Positions 8,941 through 17,678 of a stretch of DNA of 64,000 nucleotides are shown one piece after another. Below the pieces are notes generated by a model, which was not told the DNA's origin, ran no database searches, and saw only the letters and a program-made list of their open reading frames with translations. Within the stretch, counting starts at the first letter, position 1. Every line of letters begins with the position of its first letter. The translations under genes were made by a program, and so were the position numbers. This stretch comes from Pseudogracilibacillus sp037892545 (GTDB taxonomy: Bacteria; Bacillota; Bacilli; Bacillales; Amphibacillaceae). The stretch lies in assembly GCF_037892545.1 (NCBI RefSeq), contig NZ_JBBKBG010000002.1, positions 1 through 64,000 of the forward strand. Reading direction: 5' to 3'.

Positions 8941-9300
8941 TTAAAAACCGACTTCCACGACAGCATTGACGATATACATGAGATCATTTTTATCTTGTTG
9001 ATCTTCTAAGAAAATACCACTCGTCGTCGCCATACCTCCATCCATCACTTCAATAGTAACTTCTCCATATGGTAGAAGGCTTTTTATATAAGCTTCGTCT
9101 AATTTTTCCTTGTCTGTTGGAACTGCTAGCTTTACGTTCACACGCATTTTTTTTAAATCATTTTCTGGTAGTACCATCCGAATCCCAGGCATGGAATTAT
9201 AATGAATAGCATTTTTCACCGCTCGACTAGCTGCTTCATTTATGTCTTGCCCGTGCAAATCAATCCCATAACCTGTTTCAATAAATATTATTTTTTCCAA
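8941..9300 (-). CDS. Lin0512-family protein
   Basis: Protein of 119 aa belonging to the Lin0512 family of uncharacterised small proteins that occur in Firmicutes and proteobacteria. The conserved opening (FIETGYGIDLHGQDINEAASRAVKNAI) and the central GGMATTSGIF stretch are typical. It is predicted soluble with an alpha/beta fold and has no signal peptide. Function is unknown. It is convergent with topB and divergent from the ABC ATPase gene; no operon partner is visible. Confidence 0.85.
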   Translation of the reverse strand: MEKIIFIETGYGIDLHGQDINEAASRAVKNAIHYNSMPGIRMVLPENDLKKMRVNVKLAVPTDKEKLDEAYIKSLLPYGEVTIEVMDGGMATTSGIFLEDQQDKNDLMYIVNAVVEVGF

Positions 9301-9415
9301 GAAAATCTTCCTTTCAGTGGATCGTTTTATTTAAACGTATCATAATTATTTTTGCTTGTCTTTTAATAGACACAACAATTGTATCCGATTACACTATAAA
9401 GAAGAGGTGATAGAG

Positions 9416-10198
9416 ATGGAACATGTAATCGACATGAAAAATGTATCGTGGAAAAGAGAAGGAAAAACAATCATTCAAGATATCGATTGGGAAGTGAACC
9501 GCGGAGAGCACTGGGCTGTACTAGGGTTAAATGGTGCTGGTAAAACGACTTTGCTTAATATGGTAAATGGTTATATTTGGCCAACGACTGGAACGGTTTC
9601 AGTACTAGGTGAGACTTTTGGAAAAACTGATATACATAAACTTCGCCGCTCCATCGGGTGGGTTAGTTCTTCCTTAGGCGAACGTATCAATGGAAGACAT
9701 ATGGCAGAAGACATCGTCGTTAGCGGAAAATTTGCTTCGGTCGGCTTAGTATTCGCAGAACCTAATCCAGCAGATTTTGAAGCTGCCCAGAAATGGATGG
9801 AACTTCTTGGCGTCTCCCATACATATGGCAAACATTATGAAAAATGTTCCCAAGGCGAAAAGCAAAAAATCTTAATCGCCCGAGGATTAATGGCTTCACC
9901 ACAATTGCTCATCCTAGATGAACCAACAAACGGCCTCGATTTTGTTGCACGTGAAGAACTACTGCAAACAATCGAACGCCTTGCTGTCGCCGATGACGCA
10001 CCAACTATCGTGTTCGTCTCCCACCATATCGAAGAGGTACTCCCAGTATTTTCACACGTCCTCTTGTTAAAGGACGGCACTGTTTTTGCAAACGGCACTC
10101 GAGAAGAGGTGCTCACAAGCGAGCGCATGTCCGCCATGTATGGCGCAAACATTGATGTAGCTTGGAAATCCGATCGCGCATGGTTAGCATTGGTTTAG
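9416..10198 (+). CDS. ABC transporter ATP-binding protein, YlmA-like
   Basis: Cytoplasmic ATPase of the ABC family, about 260 aa. Walker A is LNGAGKTT, the signature is CSQGEKQKILIARGL (S-Q-G-E variant), Walker B is LLILDEPTNGLD, and the H-loop is FVSHHIEEV. ATG at 9416 is preceded by GAAGAGGTGAT; the longer frame from 9356 lacks a ribosome site. It resembles B. subtilis YlmA and the ModF/photorepair group. No permease gene is adjacent, so its transport partner, if any, is elsewhere. Immediately downstream lies the 51-bp repeat array. Confidence 0.9.
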   Translation: MEHVIDMKNVSWKREGKTIIQDIDWEVNRGEHWAVLGLNGAGKTTLLNMVNGYIWPTTGTVSVLGETFGKTDIHKLRRSIGWVSSSLGERINGRHMAEDIVVSGKFASVGLVFAEPNPADFEAAQKWMELLGVSHTYGKHYEKCSQGEKQKILIARGLMASPQLLILDEPTNGLDFVAREELLQTIERLAVADDAPTIVFVSHHIEEVLPVFSHVLLLKDGTVFANGTREEVLTSERMSAMYGANIDVAWKSDRAWLALV

Positions 10199-10227
10199 TG
10201 GAGTGAGCTTGTATGCTTGAAACCTTA

Positions 10228-10765
10228 AATCTTAGGAACGCTGGGTCACTCTATCGTCCTCGAAATCGTGAAAATTGGAATCTCGGGGACGCTGGGCGAT
10301 TCTATCGTCCTTGAAATCGCGAAAATTGGAATCTCGGGGACGCTGGGCGATTCTATCGTCCTTGAAATCGCGAAAATTGGAATCTCGGGGACGCTAGGCG
10401 GTTCTATCGTCCTTGAAATCGTGAAAATTGGAATCTCAGGGACGCTGGGCCGCTCTACCGTCCTTGAAATCGTGAAAATTGGAATCTCAGGGACGCTGGA
10501 GCACTCTACCGTCCTTGAAATCGTGAAAATTGGAATCTCAGGGACGCTGGGCCGCTCTACCGTCCTTGAAATCGTGAAAATTGGAATCTCAGGGACGCTG
10601 GGTCGTTCTACCGTCCTTGAAATCGTAAAAATCTCAATCTCAGGGAGGCTGGGTGGCTCTACCGTCCTCGAAATCGCAAAAATCCCAAACTCAGGGACGC
10701 TGGGCCACTCTACCGTCCTTGAAATCGTAAAAATCTCAAACATAAGGACGCAAGACTTCCCTATC
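10228..10765. repeat. 51-bp tandem repeat array, about 10.5 copies
   Basis: Units of exactly 51 bp, 75-100 percent alike by eye, run from about 10228 to 10765, with decayed first and last copies. Each unit carries GGGACG and CGTCC about 14 nt apart, allowing a 5-7 bp stem. The sequence between them varies most (GGGCGATTCTAT, GGGCCGCTCTAC and similar). Because 51 is a multiple of 3, both strands stay open for about 165 codons, but neither frame has a ribosome site or a plausible protein. GC content is clearly above that of the flanks. It fills the gap between the ABC ATPase and the NERD gene. Confidence 0.9.
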
Positions 10766-10857
10766 TACTATGCTTAAAATCCCCAACACCCCAACACCAA
10801 ATGATCAAGCTTCTCCCAAGCACCCCCAATAAATATCCAATATCCGTAGACTAGCAT

Positions 10858-11829
10858 TTATTCATTAAAGCAATGACGATAAAGTATTTTAATATGCTCT
10901 TTCGGGTCGTGAAACGAATAGTGGGTGTGCCGCCCGTTTGGCTTTTTTCTTAAATGATCATTTAATATTCTTCTAATAAAGTTTTTAGAAAAACTTTCGC
11001 CACACCAATCAAACATACTTTTTACTGTTATCTTTTCCTCTGGAAACAAGAAATGAAATTCGGCGATAACATGAAGGAGCACATCCTTCATATGGAATTG
11101 GGCTCGACAATTCTCGCAACAAAATGAAAAACGATTCGACTTCACAAATTCACCGCCACATTTCCAACAAAATACACCACGACGTAATGCATCCAACTCG
11201 TAACTAGGCACTCGTTCATAAAATGACTTTTCTTTATGAAGAGAAACTAACTGTTGTGCAAGCTTTTCATGTCGTTCATCCAGTCTTCCGGCATTTGCAT
11301 TAATTTTTCGCAAAAATCGCTTTACTTGTGTTGGCATAACCATTGGCAAGTGAAGTGGGGCTTCATAAAGCATGAATTCATCATTTGGAAAGACTACATA
11401 ACTACGCACTTCTATTTCGACCCCCATACTTTTCAGTAATGATTTACATAAAAAAGTGGCACGTTCAAGTTGTGCGAAGGGATCTCTAATTTCATTTTTT
11501 GTTTGTAAGGAGTAAATTTTATCGTTTTGGACATAATAATCCCCGCTCATGTTTTTAATTTCTATTAAAAAAATCATGTCATTTGTTAGGAGGACTGAAT
11601 CGATTTGGCATTCTGTCTCACCAACTTCGAATAAAAGGCCGAATAATGGGAGGACATTTGTTAATTGCTTCTCATCTAAAATTTTTCCGAAAGTTCTTTC
11701 ACTAATATAGCCTTTCATCAAACGTTCATAACGATTTTTCTCTTTAGGGGATAACTCGATGCGGTGCTTCAATAGTTCATATAATAAGAGTGAGGAGGGA
11801 GCAACAGGTTCGATAAATGTATGATTCAT
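10858..11829 (-). CDS. NERD-domain protein with zinc ribbon
   Basis: Protein of about 323 aa. The nuclease-related NERD domain lies at roughly residues 40-150, with the characteristic Glu/Asp core: SERTFGKIL, QIDSVLLTNDMIFLIEIKN, then SYVVFPNDE. A zinc ribbon CWKCGG ... CCENC follows at about residues 225-250, and a helical C-terminal tail ends near HYSFHDPKEHI. NERD domains belong to the PD-(D/E)XK fold and are presumed nucleic-acid acting; the specific role is unknown. ATG at 11829 is preferred because AAAGGGTGG lies about 6 nt upstream; an in-frame GTG at 11838 is possible. Monocistronic. Confidence 0.85.
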   Translation of the reverse strand: MNHTFIEPVAPSSLLLYELLKHRIELSPKEKNRYERLMKGYISERTFGKILDEKQLTNVLPLFGLLFEVGETECQIDSVLLTNDMIFLIEIKNMSGDYYVQNDKIYSLQTKNEIRDPFAQLERATFLCKSLLKSMGVEIEVRSYVVFPNDEFMLYEAPLHLPMVMPTQVKRFLRKINANAGRLDERHEKLAQQLVSLHKEKSFYERVPSYELDALRRGVFCWKCGGEFVKSNRFSFCCENCRAQFHMKDVLLHVIAEFHFLFPEEKITVKSMFDWCGESFSKNFIRRILNDHLRKKPNGRHTHYSFHDPKEHIKILYRHCFNE

Positions 11830-12049
11830 CACATCCACCCTTTCAAAAACTTTTACTATTATGCTAGTAAAAGAAAGTAGTCAAATCAAGCTAATATTAA
11901 CTATTAATTCAAATTTGTATTTCTTCCACAAAATAATCCACAAATCTGCATTACTTCATAAAAATAGACATAGAAAAGCCACTTGGAAAACATGGAACTT
12001 AGAAGACATATTTTTCGTGTGGTTTTCAATATAAATGACGGAATATATG

Positions 12050-12078
12050 TTCTTGTGTAGTCATTTTTATGGTATAAT
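12050..12078 (+). promoter_or_regulatory. sigma-A promoter of the coiled-coil gene
   Basis: TTCTTG (12050-12055), 17-nt spacer, TATAAT (12073-12078), about 28 nt upstream of the start codon. Confidence 0.65.
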
Positions 12079-12105
12079 TAGTAAAAGAATGAAAGGAGTT
12101 CAGCG

Positions 12106-12939
12106 ATGGAAGAAAAGCTTGATCAAATGTTTGAAATGCTCAAAGAGATGAAGCAAGATGTCGGAACTTTAACAGAAAAAGTTGTCGGTGTGAAAGCAGA
12201 CTTAGCGGAGTTTCAATTAGAAGTAAATAAGCGTTTTGAATCAGTAGATGCCCGTTTCGATGAAGTGGATAAGCGTTTTGAATCAGTAGATGCCCGTTTC
12301 GATGAAGTGGATAAACGTTTTGAAATAGTAGATGCCCGTTTTGATGAAGTGGATAAGCGCTTTGAATCAGTAGATGCCCGTTTTGATGAAGTGGATAAAC
12401 GTTTTGAATCAGTAGATGCCCGTTTTGATGAAGTGGATAAGCGTTTTGAAATAGTAGACGCACGTTTTGATGAAGTGGATAAACGTTTTGAAATAGTAGA
12501 CGCACGTTTTGATGAAGTGGATAAACGTTTTGAAATAGTAGACGCACGTTTTGATAAAGTGGATAAGCGCTTTGAATCAGTTGATACTAGTTTCAATGAA
12601 ATGGATAAGCGTTTTGAAACAGTCGATGTTCGTTTAGAGCATATGGATAGTCGTTTTGAATCGATAGATCACCAATTAAAATCTATGGATGAACGTTTTG
12701 ACAAGCAAGATAGTCGTTTTGATACTCTAGAGGAAAAATTAGACAATGTGACGACAGAAATGCGGAGTTATTTTAAACGTGTCGAAAAAAGAGCGGATAC
12801 ACATGAGTATGTGCTACAAAGATTAACATTCAAAGATGTCGTGCATGATGGAGAAATTGAAGAGATTAAAGAAAAATTGGGTATGTACAAATATGACCAC
12901 TATTTTAACTATCATGAGAAAACATCCAATCCACAATAG
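12106..12939 (+). CDS. coiled-coil protein of 14-residue tandem repeats
   Basis: Protein of 277 aa with no recognisable enzyme domain. After an N-terminal helix (MEEKLDQMFEMLKEMKQDVG) come about ten near-identical repeats of KRFESVDARFDEVD (residues about 43-190), encoded by 42-bp DNA repeats at roughly 12230-12600, then a degenerating repeat region and a helical tail ending in DHYFNYHEK. Alternating hydrophobic positions predict a long continuous coiled coil. There is no signal peptide or membrane segment. Similar repeat proteins in Bacillus are annotated only as hypothetical or t-SNARE-like. AAAGGAG precedes ATG 12106, with a good promoter upstream. Repeat number is likely variable between strains. 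Confidence 0.8.
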   Translation: MEEKLDQMFEMLKEMKQDVGTLTEKVVGVKADLAEFQLEVNKRFESVDARFDEVDKRFESVDARFDEVDKRFEIVDARFDEVDKRFESVDARFDEVDKRFESVDARFDEVDKRFEIVDARFDEVDKRFEIVDARFDEVDKRFEIVDARFDKVDKRFESVDTSFNEMDKRFETVDVRLEHMDSRFESIDHQLKSMDERFDKQDSRFDTLEEKLDNVTTEMRSYFKRVEKRADTHEYVLQRLTFKDVVHDGEIEEIKEKLGMYKYDHYFNYHEKTSNPQ

Positions 12940-12956
12940 GACTGGATGTTTCTTTT
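12921..12956. terminator. terminator between convergent genes
   Basis: AACATCCAATCC (12921-12932) pairs with GGACTGGATGTT (12939-12950) with one A-C mismatch, followed by TCTTTT. It overlaps the stop codon of the coiled-coil gene. Confidence 0.75.
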
Positions 12957-12957
12957 A

Positions 12958-15312
12958 TTATATGTTATTTGCATATGTTAGCATAAGTTCCGCATATTTT
13001 ATTTCATCATCAATTATTGCAGGTCCAGAAGGGTTAACCTCATGAATGATGACATCGCCATTTTTTAAGATAGTATATTCAATTTTTAATTCAGAAAGGT
13101 TTGTTTGAAAAGCTGTTTCTATAGCGGAAGCAATGGAAGAAACCTTCCTCTCACAACCTTGTAGTGCATTATCGTTTGATAATAATTTCCAATTGATTTT
13201 GTCAACTCTGACTGCCGTAATAAAACTAGAATGTAAGATATCCTCGCTGTTTGCATTTTCTTGAATTATATAAGTTTCTTTTTCTATTAAATATTTTAAA
13301 TAATGACGTAATGCATTTTCCGTATAGGTTTTTACAGTTCCTTTTTCATTTGTTATCGTGTAACGACGACTTGCATGTTCATAAGTAATATCAAAATGTT
13401 CATAGTTCGAGTGTAATTTATTCGGTTTTAACAAGACACTATCCGTCTGTTCCAAACATTTAAACACGTGTAAAGGTTTTTTGACCAAGTGAAATGGTAA
13501 AATATTTGAGCTGAATTGTTCTTTAAGTTGTATTAACATTTGCGAACGAGTTGTAGCATGTTTATCCCATTCATTCGTAAAGACTATCTCACTTAATTCT
13601 TCATACACAATTGGCTGTTTTTTCTTATTTCTTCCTTTTACTAAATCAATAATAATTGAAGGATATGGGGTGATTTTTTGCACCCATGTATTATTTATAT
13701 AGAACGAACCACGAATAAGTTCAAAGTCTCCATCGACATCTAATGGTGTAAATGTAAATATATGTATATTCCTCTTTATTGCAGTTCGGGCAAAGGCTTC
13801 TAAAAGAGAAAGTTTCGTATACTTTGTAATTAAAACGCCAATCCATTTTTCGTTATTGTTTATTTCTACAATTGGTAAGGCACTTTGTTTGGCAACAAAT
13901 GCTCCTTTTGCGATACGCTTTTTATCATCGCTCGTTTGATGCATCATACCATTTTTCGCAATGTAAGTTGCATAGCCAATATATTCAATAGCCCGTTTCT
14001 CTTCATGATAAGCAGTTTGTGGTCCGTTATTCGCCTCATGCAGCCAAATTCTACCTGTATCATCGATAGCGAAATCTAAACCGAGCTCATTTAATGATAA
14101 ACCATATAACTTATCTAAATGTTGTGTTACATCCAAACTTAAACGTAAAATTTCTTCCTCATATCTACTTCCTTCCTTTTCGCCAAATTGCTTACGTAAA
14201 AAGGTTGAAAAATCTTCGACACGACCTTCCGTGCTAATATTACTTAAATTGCTTCGTTTATTTCCGATACGTGGATATATGTGTGTAATTTGCCATTTAC
14301 CTTCATGGTTTTTCTGTACGTGAGAACGAAAATGATACGGTTCATCTTCTTTCGTTCTTGTATGGACATATCGTTGTATAATGTAACTTCCTTTTTCAGC
14401 TAAAATAACGTTGTTTAGGAATGACTGAAATTCTTCTTCAGATAAAATACGTTCTTTAATTTGATCTAAAATAATATATCGAGCCCTTTTTTTACGAACG
14501 AAATATATATTTTCGCCACGATTACTATCTAATGCTTTAAACACGACATGTTCATTTTGGTGCAAAAAGGAGGTAATTTTATCTTTTGAAACGCACACAG
14601 TAAATGGAACAAGAAGTTCTGCGTATTTTCGATTGTGTAATATTTTTTTAGGTAAGGAAAATTTATTCCCAACATAGGATGTATTTGTAAAAGGAATGAT
14701 TCTTTGTAATTGACGTTCTTCCTTATTAAATTGTCCAACGCCAATATTACTTATTACATCAGGGTAAGGAATCGTAATAGGTACCCATGTTTTGTTTTCG
14801 AATACAATAGCATTAATCGTTTGTTTGGAAAAATCTACATTATCTAGTGTGAAAAAATATACGTTAACCCCTTGTTTCGCTGCTTCATTAAGTGTTGCCT
14901 TTAACCTTTCTTTAGGAATAATTTCTTGTGGTTGATGTGTACGATGATAAATACCGATGGAAATTTTTTCTTTATGCTTCGGTAATACTTCGTTTAATTG
15001 CTCTTGCATTTGAACATATGACGGCCGTAATGAAAATTGGATCACTTCCAGTACCTTTGTATAGTTATTCTTTTCTAATTGTTCGGCAATCATCGTTAAA
15101 TATTGTACAACTTGATTTGATTGATCCGAAAAAATGGGATCATGTTGTTCCAAAGTGTTAAAAATAGCCTGTGTTCCTTCCACGATAGAAGAGAACATAT
15201 AAAAACTATGTGTCGAGTTACTTTCTTTTATTAAAAGCATTAAATGATCTGTTGCTTCTAGTAATGTATTTAAAATATGGTTTACTTGTTGTAGTTGTTT
15301 TACCTCTGTCAT
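12958..15312 (-). CDS. duplicated YheC/YheD-family (spore coat-associated) ATP-grasp protein
   Basis: Protein of 784 aa, about twice the length of B. subtilis YheC or YheD. After a helical N-terminal region (about residues 1-110), a first complete YheC/D module follows (GIYHRTHQPQEII, then PYPDVISNIG, then ELGLDFAIDDTGRIWLHEANN). A second diverged module begins near residue 475 (GVLITKYTKLS, PYPSIIIDLV, ELKIEYTILKNGDVIIHEVN). Each module ends in an ATP-grasp type metal/ATP site (D/E plus HEVN or HEAN). YheC/D are endospore coat-associated in Bacillus. The start ATG 15312 is at the end of a divergent region shared with the flagellin promoter. Confidence 0.85.
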   Translation of the reverse strand: MTEVKQLQQVNHILNTLLEATDHLMLLIKESNSTHSFYMFSSIVEGTQAIFNTLEQHDPIFSDQSNQVVQYLTMIAEQLEKNNYTKVLEVIQFSLRPSYVQMQEQLNEVLPKHKEKISIGIYHRTHQPQEIIPKERLKATLNEAAKQGVNVYFFTLDNVDFSKQTINAIVFENKTWVPITIPYPDVISNIGVGQFNKEERQLQRIIPFTNTSYVGNKFSLPKKILHNRKYAELLVPFTVCVSKDKITSFLHQNEHVVFKALDSNRGENIYFVRKKRARYIILDQIKERILSEEEFQSFLNNVILAEKGSYIIQRYVHTRTKEDEPYHFRSHVQKNHEGKWQITHIYPRIGNKRSNLSNISTEGRVEDFSTFLRKQFGEKEGSRYEEEILRLSLDVTQHLDKLYGLSLNELGLDFAIDDTGRIWLHEANNGPQTAYHEEKRAIEYIGYATYIAKNGMMHQTSDDKKRIAKGAFVAKQSALPIVEINNNEKWIGVLITKYTKLSLLEAFARTAIKRNIHIFTFTPLDVDGDFELIRGSFYINNTWVQKITPYPSIIIDLVKGRNKKKQPIVYEELSEIVFTNEWDKHATTRSQMLIQLKEQFSSNILPFHLVKKPLHVFKCLEQTDSVLLKPNKLHSNYEHFDITYEHASRRYTITNEKGTVKTYTENALRHYLKYLIEKETYIIQENANSEDILHSSFITAVRVDKINWKLLSNDNALQGCERKVSSIASAIETAFQTNLSELKIEYTILKNGDVIIHEVNPSGPAIIDDEIKYAELMLTYANNI

Positions 15313-15446
15313 ATTTACACCCCAATATAATCTTCGCTTATTTATATATCGGGCAAATTTTCAAAGATTGAATCATAAAAAGGTAAAGATATATTTATGA
15401 AAATACAAATTCATCAATTTTTCACAAATTATTTTCGATAAAACAT

Positions 15447-15472
15447 TAAATATTTTCAAAACATGTCGATAT
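15447..15472 (+). promoter_or_regulatory. sigma-D promoter of the flagellin gene
   Basis: TAAA (15447-15450), 14-nt spacer, GTCGATAT (15465-15472): one mismatch from the sigma-D (SigD/FliA) consensus TAAA-N14..16-GCCGATAT. It lies 57 nt upstream of the start codon. Confidence 0.85.
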
Positions 15473-15528
15473 ATGTAGTAGGCCACAAGGATGTGACCTA
15501 AAATATATTACATGGAGGTAGATTGGTT

Positions 15529-16760
15529 ATGATTATCAATCACAATATTTCAGCACTTAACACACATCGTCAATTAGGTGCTAACAACAATGCAGTACAA
15601 AGTTCATTAGAAAAATTATCTTCAGGAATGAAGATTAACCGTGCTGGAGACGATGCAGCAGGATTAGCAATTTCAGAAAAAATGCGTGCTCAAATCCGTG
15701 GATTAGATATGGCTACGAAAAACGCACAAGACGGAATCAGCTTAATTCAAACAGCAGAAGGTGCTTTACAAGAAACACATGCAATTTTACAACGTTCTCG
15801 TGAGTTAGCGGTACAATCAGCGAACGATACGAACATTACTGAGACTGACCGTCAAGCAATGCAAGAAGAATTAAATGCATTAATGGAAGAAATTAATGAA
15901 ATTGCAGATCGTACAGAGTTTAATAAACAAAAACTAATTGATGGTAGTTTTTCAGGAAAGAACTTCCATATTGGTGCAAATACTGGACAAAACATTGAAG
16001 TTTCTATTGATGCAATGAATTTAGAAAGTCTTGGGCTTGAAGATTTAGTAGTTGAAGATTTAGAACATGCCGCTGGGGAAGATGCAGGTACTGAGACGGG
16101 TGGAATCTTAACTCAAGAATCAGCAGATGAAGCTATTAAAACGTTTGATGACGCTATTAACAAAGTTTCAACTCAGCGTGCTAAACTTGGAGCAATCCAA
16201 AACCGCTTAGAGCACACTATTAACAACTTAGGTGCTTCAGCTGAGAACTTAACAGCTGCAGAATCACGTATCCGTGACACTGATCATGCTCAAGTAGCTT
16301 AATGCGAAAAAAGAGCATAGTCGTCCTAACTGGTAATGGTTAGTGAGTACGACTGGGTGAATTGCTGGAAAACCCTGAGAGCTTATCTTACTACAACGTA
16401 ATCGGAAACGATCAGCGTGAATGTTTGAAAAAAGATGAGATTGGGCAATCAGCAGCCAAGCGCCTGTGACGAAAGTCTGGCGAAGGTTCAACGACTAGGA
16501 TAGACCATCTAAAGCTTAACGCAATGATGATGAAATCCATAGGAAACACAAGCATGAGTACCTTGTGAATCCGAAGTGCCCAGCCCCTACTAAAATTAGA
16601 GGGTGAAGATATAGTCTAGTCATGTATGAGAGTACATGTTCGCACGATGGCGAAAGAAATGATGTCGTTCACTAAGAACAACATCTTAACTCAAGCAGCA
16701 CAAGCAATGTTAGCTCAAGCCAACCAAGTACCACAAGGTGTACTACAGTTATTAAGATAA
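15529..16760 (+). CDS. hag: flagellin, split by a group I intron (exons 15529-16284 and 16647-16760)
   Basis: Flagellar filament protein; the spliced product is 289 aa. Exon 1 holds the conserved N-terminal D0/D1 helices (MIINHNISALNTHRQLG, SSGMKINRAGDDAAGLAISE) and a short variable region. It ends in SRIRDTD at 16284. Exon 2 resumes with MAKEMMSFTKNNILTQ and ends VPQGVLQLLR, the normal flagellin C terminus. Without splicing, exon 1 reads five extra residues to TAA at 16300 and lacks the C-terminal D0 helix needed for assembly. ATG 15529 is chosen (GGAGG 10 nt upstream, canonical MIINHN start); a TTG six nt earlier is too close to the ribosome site. No other flagellar structural genes are adjacent. 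Confidence 0.95.
16285..16646 (+). ncRNA. group I self-splicing intron in the flagellin gene (362 nt, no ORF)
   Basis: The four conserved core elements occur in order: P (AATTGCTGGAAAACC, from 16360), Q (AATCAGCAGCC, from 16447), R (GTTCAACGACTAGG, 16486-16499) and S (AAGATATAGTCT, 16606-16617). The 5' exon ends in U16284, which forms the required U-G wobble with G16320 inside a P1 helix: exon UGAU pairs with GUCG 16320-16323, and intron 16286-16291 with 16313-16318. The intron ends in G16646 (omega-G), followed by ATGGCGAAAG of exon 2. A terminal stem CATGTA/TACATG (16621-16638) fits P9. No homing endonuclease frame is present. Joining 16284 to 16647 restores the exact flagellin family sequence RDTD-MAKEMM. 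Confidence 0.95.
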
Positions 16761-16775
16761 TGACTTACATGAAAA

Positions 16776-16807
16776 GGACCCCGGCCAAGAGGTTGGGGTT
16801 CTTTTTT
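16776..16807 (+). terminator. flagellin terminator
   Basis: GGACCCCGGCC pairs with GGTTGGGGTTC around an AAGA loop and is followed by six T, just after the exon 2 stop. Confidence 0.9.
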
Positions 16808-16962
16808 AATTAAATTAGATTAATAAATTCATTCGTTATAAAATGAATTTATTTATTTCATCATAAAAAAGATACACTCTATTATAATTTATACGATGTT
16901 TTAAAGTTGCCTCATAAATTCGGTTATTTGTCATAATAAAAGAAGAAATAAATTATGCATGC

Positions 16963-16971
16963 TGGTATAAT
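16963..16971 (+). promoter_or_regulatory. possible extended -10 promoter of the NEAT/isd genes
   Basis: TGGTATAAT (TG-n-TATAAT) 67 nt upstream of the isdC-like start, with no good -35 element. I searched by eye for a Fur box here and found no convincing match. Confidence 0.4.
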
Positions 16972-17037
16972 TTAGGCAAGTGAGTATAATTAATGTTGAA
17001 CTAATATTTTAAGTTCTAAATTATGAGGGGGATTTTT

Positions 17038-17655
17038 ATGTTAAAAAGAAATGTAATTACTTTGGTTATGGCGTTTGTAGCAATTTTTTTAGTATTCGCT
17101 CCTACAAATACATTGCAAGTAAGTGCAAATTCACAAGAAGTATCATACCAAATTTTAGAAGCTGGAAGTGATAGTTCATCAGTTGCTGATGGTTACTTTT
17201 TAAAACCAGCTAAGTTGACAATTGAAGATGGAAAAACATACTTAGAATTTTCATTGAAAGATGCCGACTACGTTAAATCTTTAAGTGGTCCATATGGGGC
17301 TGTAAAAGTAATTAGTGATGAAGGGAACAAACGTGTTGTTAAAATGCAAGTTGGAGATATTACGAAGCCTATAGAATTGCAAATGCATGTTGTTGTACCA
17401 GAAGAAGTAGCAGGTCAACCATATGATCATGAACACAAAGCGCGTATGATTGTTGATGCAGAAGGTATTGATCTTGCAGGCTTAACTACAAATGACCAAG
17501 GAGAAGAAACAACAACTACATCTGATGATGGAGATAAAAAGGATGAGAATCCGAAAACGGGTGATACAACTCCTCTTATGATGTATACAGTATTATTAAT
17601 TGCTTCGTTTGGGATTATAGTTATATTATGGACAAGACGTTCGGTAAGTGAATAA
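17038..17655 (+). CDS. isdC: IsdC-like NEAT-domain cell-wall heme-relay protein
   Basis: Surface protein of 205 aa. A signal peptide spans residues 1-31. A single NEAT domain covers about 35-143, with the family opening SYQILEAGSDSSSVADGYF and the last strand YDHEHKARMIVD. The usual YxxxY heme motif is Y129-DHE-H133 here, i.e. YxxxH. A Thr/Asp-rich linker leads to a sortase-B-type sorting signal, NPKTG at 171-175, a membrane segment and an RR tail. In Staphylococcus and Bacillus, IsdC passes heme through the wall to the IsdE transporter. ATG 17038 is chosen (GAGGGGG 7 nt upstream). It starts the island with the giant NEAT gene 23 nt downstream. Confidence 0.88.
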   Translation: MLKRNVITLVMAFVAIFLVFAPTNTLQVSANSQEVSYQILEAGSDSSSVADGYFLKPAKLTIEDGKTYLEFSLKDADYVKSLSGPYGAVKVISDEGNKRVVKMQVGDITKPIELQMHVVVPEEVAGQPYDHEHKARMIVDAEGIDLAGLTTNDQGEETTTTSDDGDKKDENPKTGDTTPLMMYTVLLIASFGIIVILWTRRSVSE

Positions 17656-17678
17656 AATATAAAGGGGTTTAAGAAACA

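Noticed and set aside
10228..10765. CRISPR array
   Set aside because: Units are contiguous with no unique spacers of constant length between identical repeats, and no cas genes are nearby.
10246..10777. Long open frames on both strands over the 51-bp array (165 and 169 codons)
   Set aside because: They exist only because the period is a multiple of three; no ribosome site, no start context and mirror-image openness on both strands.
12140..12596. Antisense frames over the coiled-coil repeats
   Set aside because: Shadows of the 42-bp repeat; the sense frame has the promoter, ribosome site and unique ends.
16285..16646. Group II intron or insertion element in flagellin
   Set aside because: The core P/Q/R/S elements, the U-G splice pair and terminal G identify group I; no GUGYG start, domain V, target duplication or terminal repeats.
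16840..17037. Fur box upstream of the isdC-like gene
   Set aside because: I found only loose AT-rich matches, none close to GATAATGATAATCATTATC.
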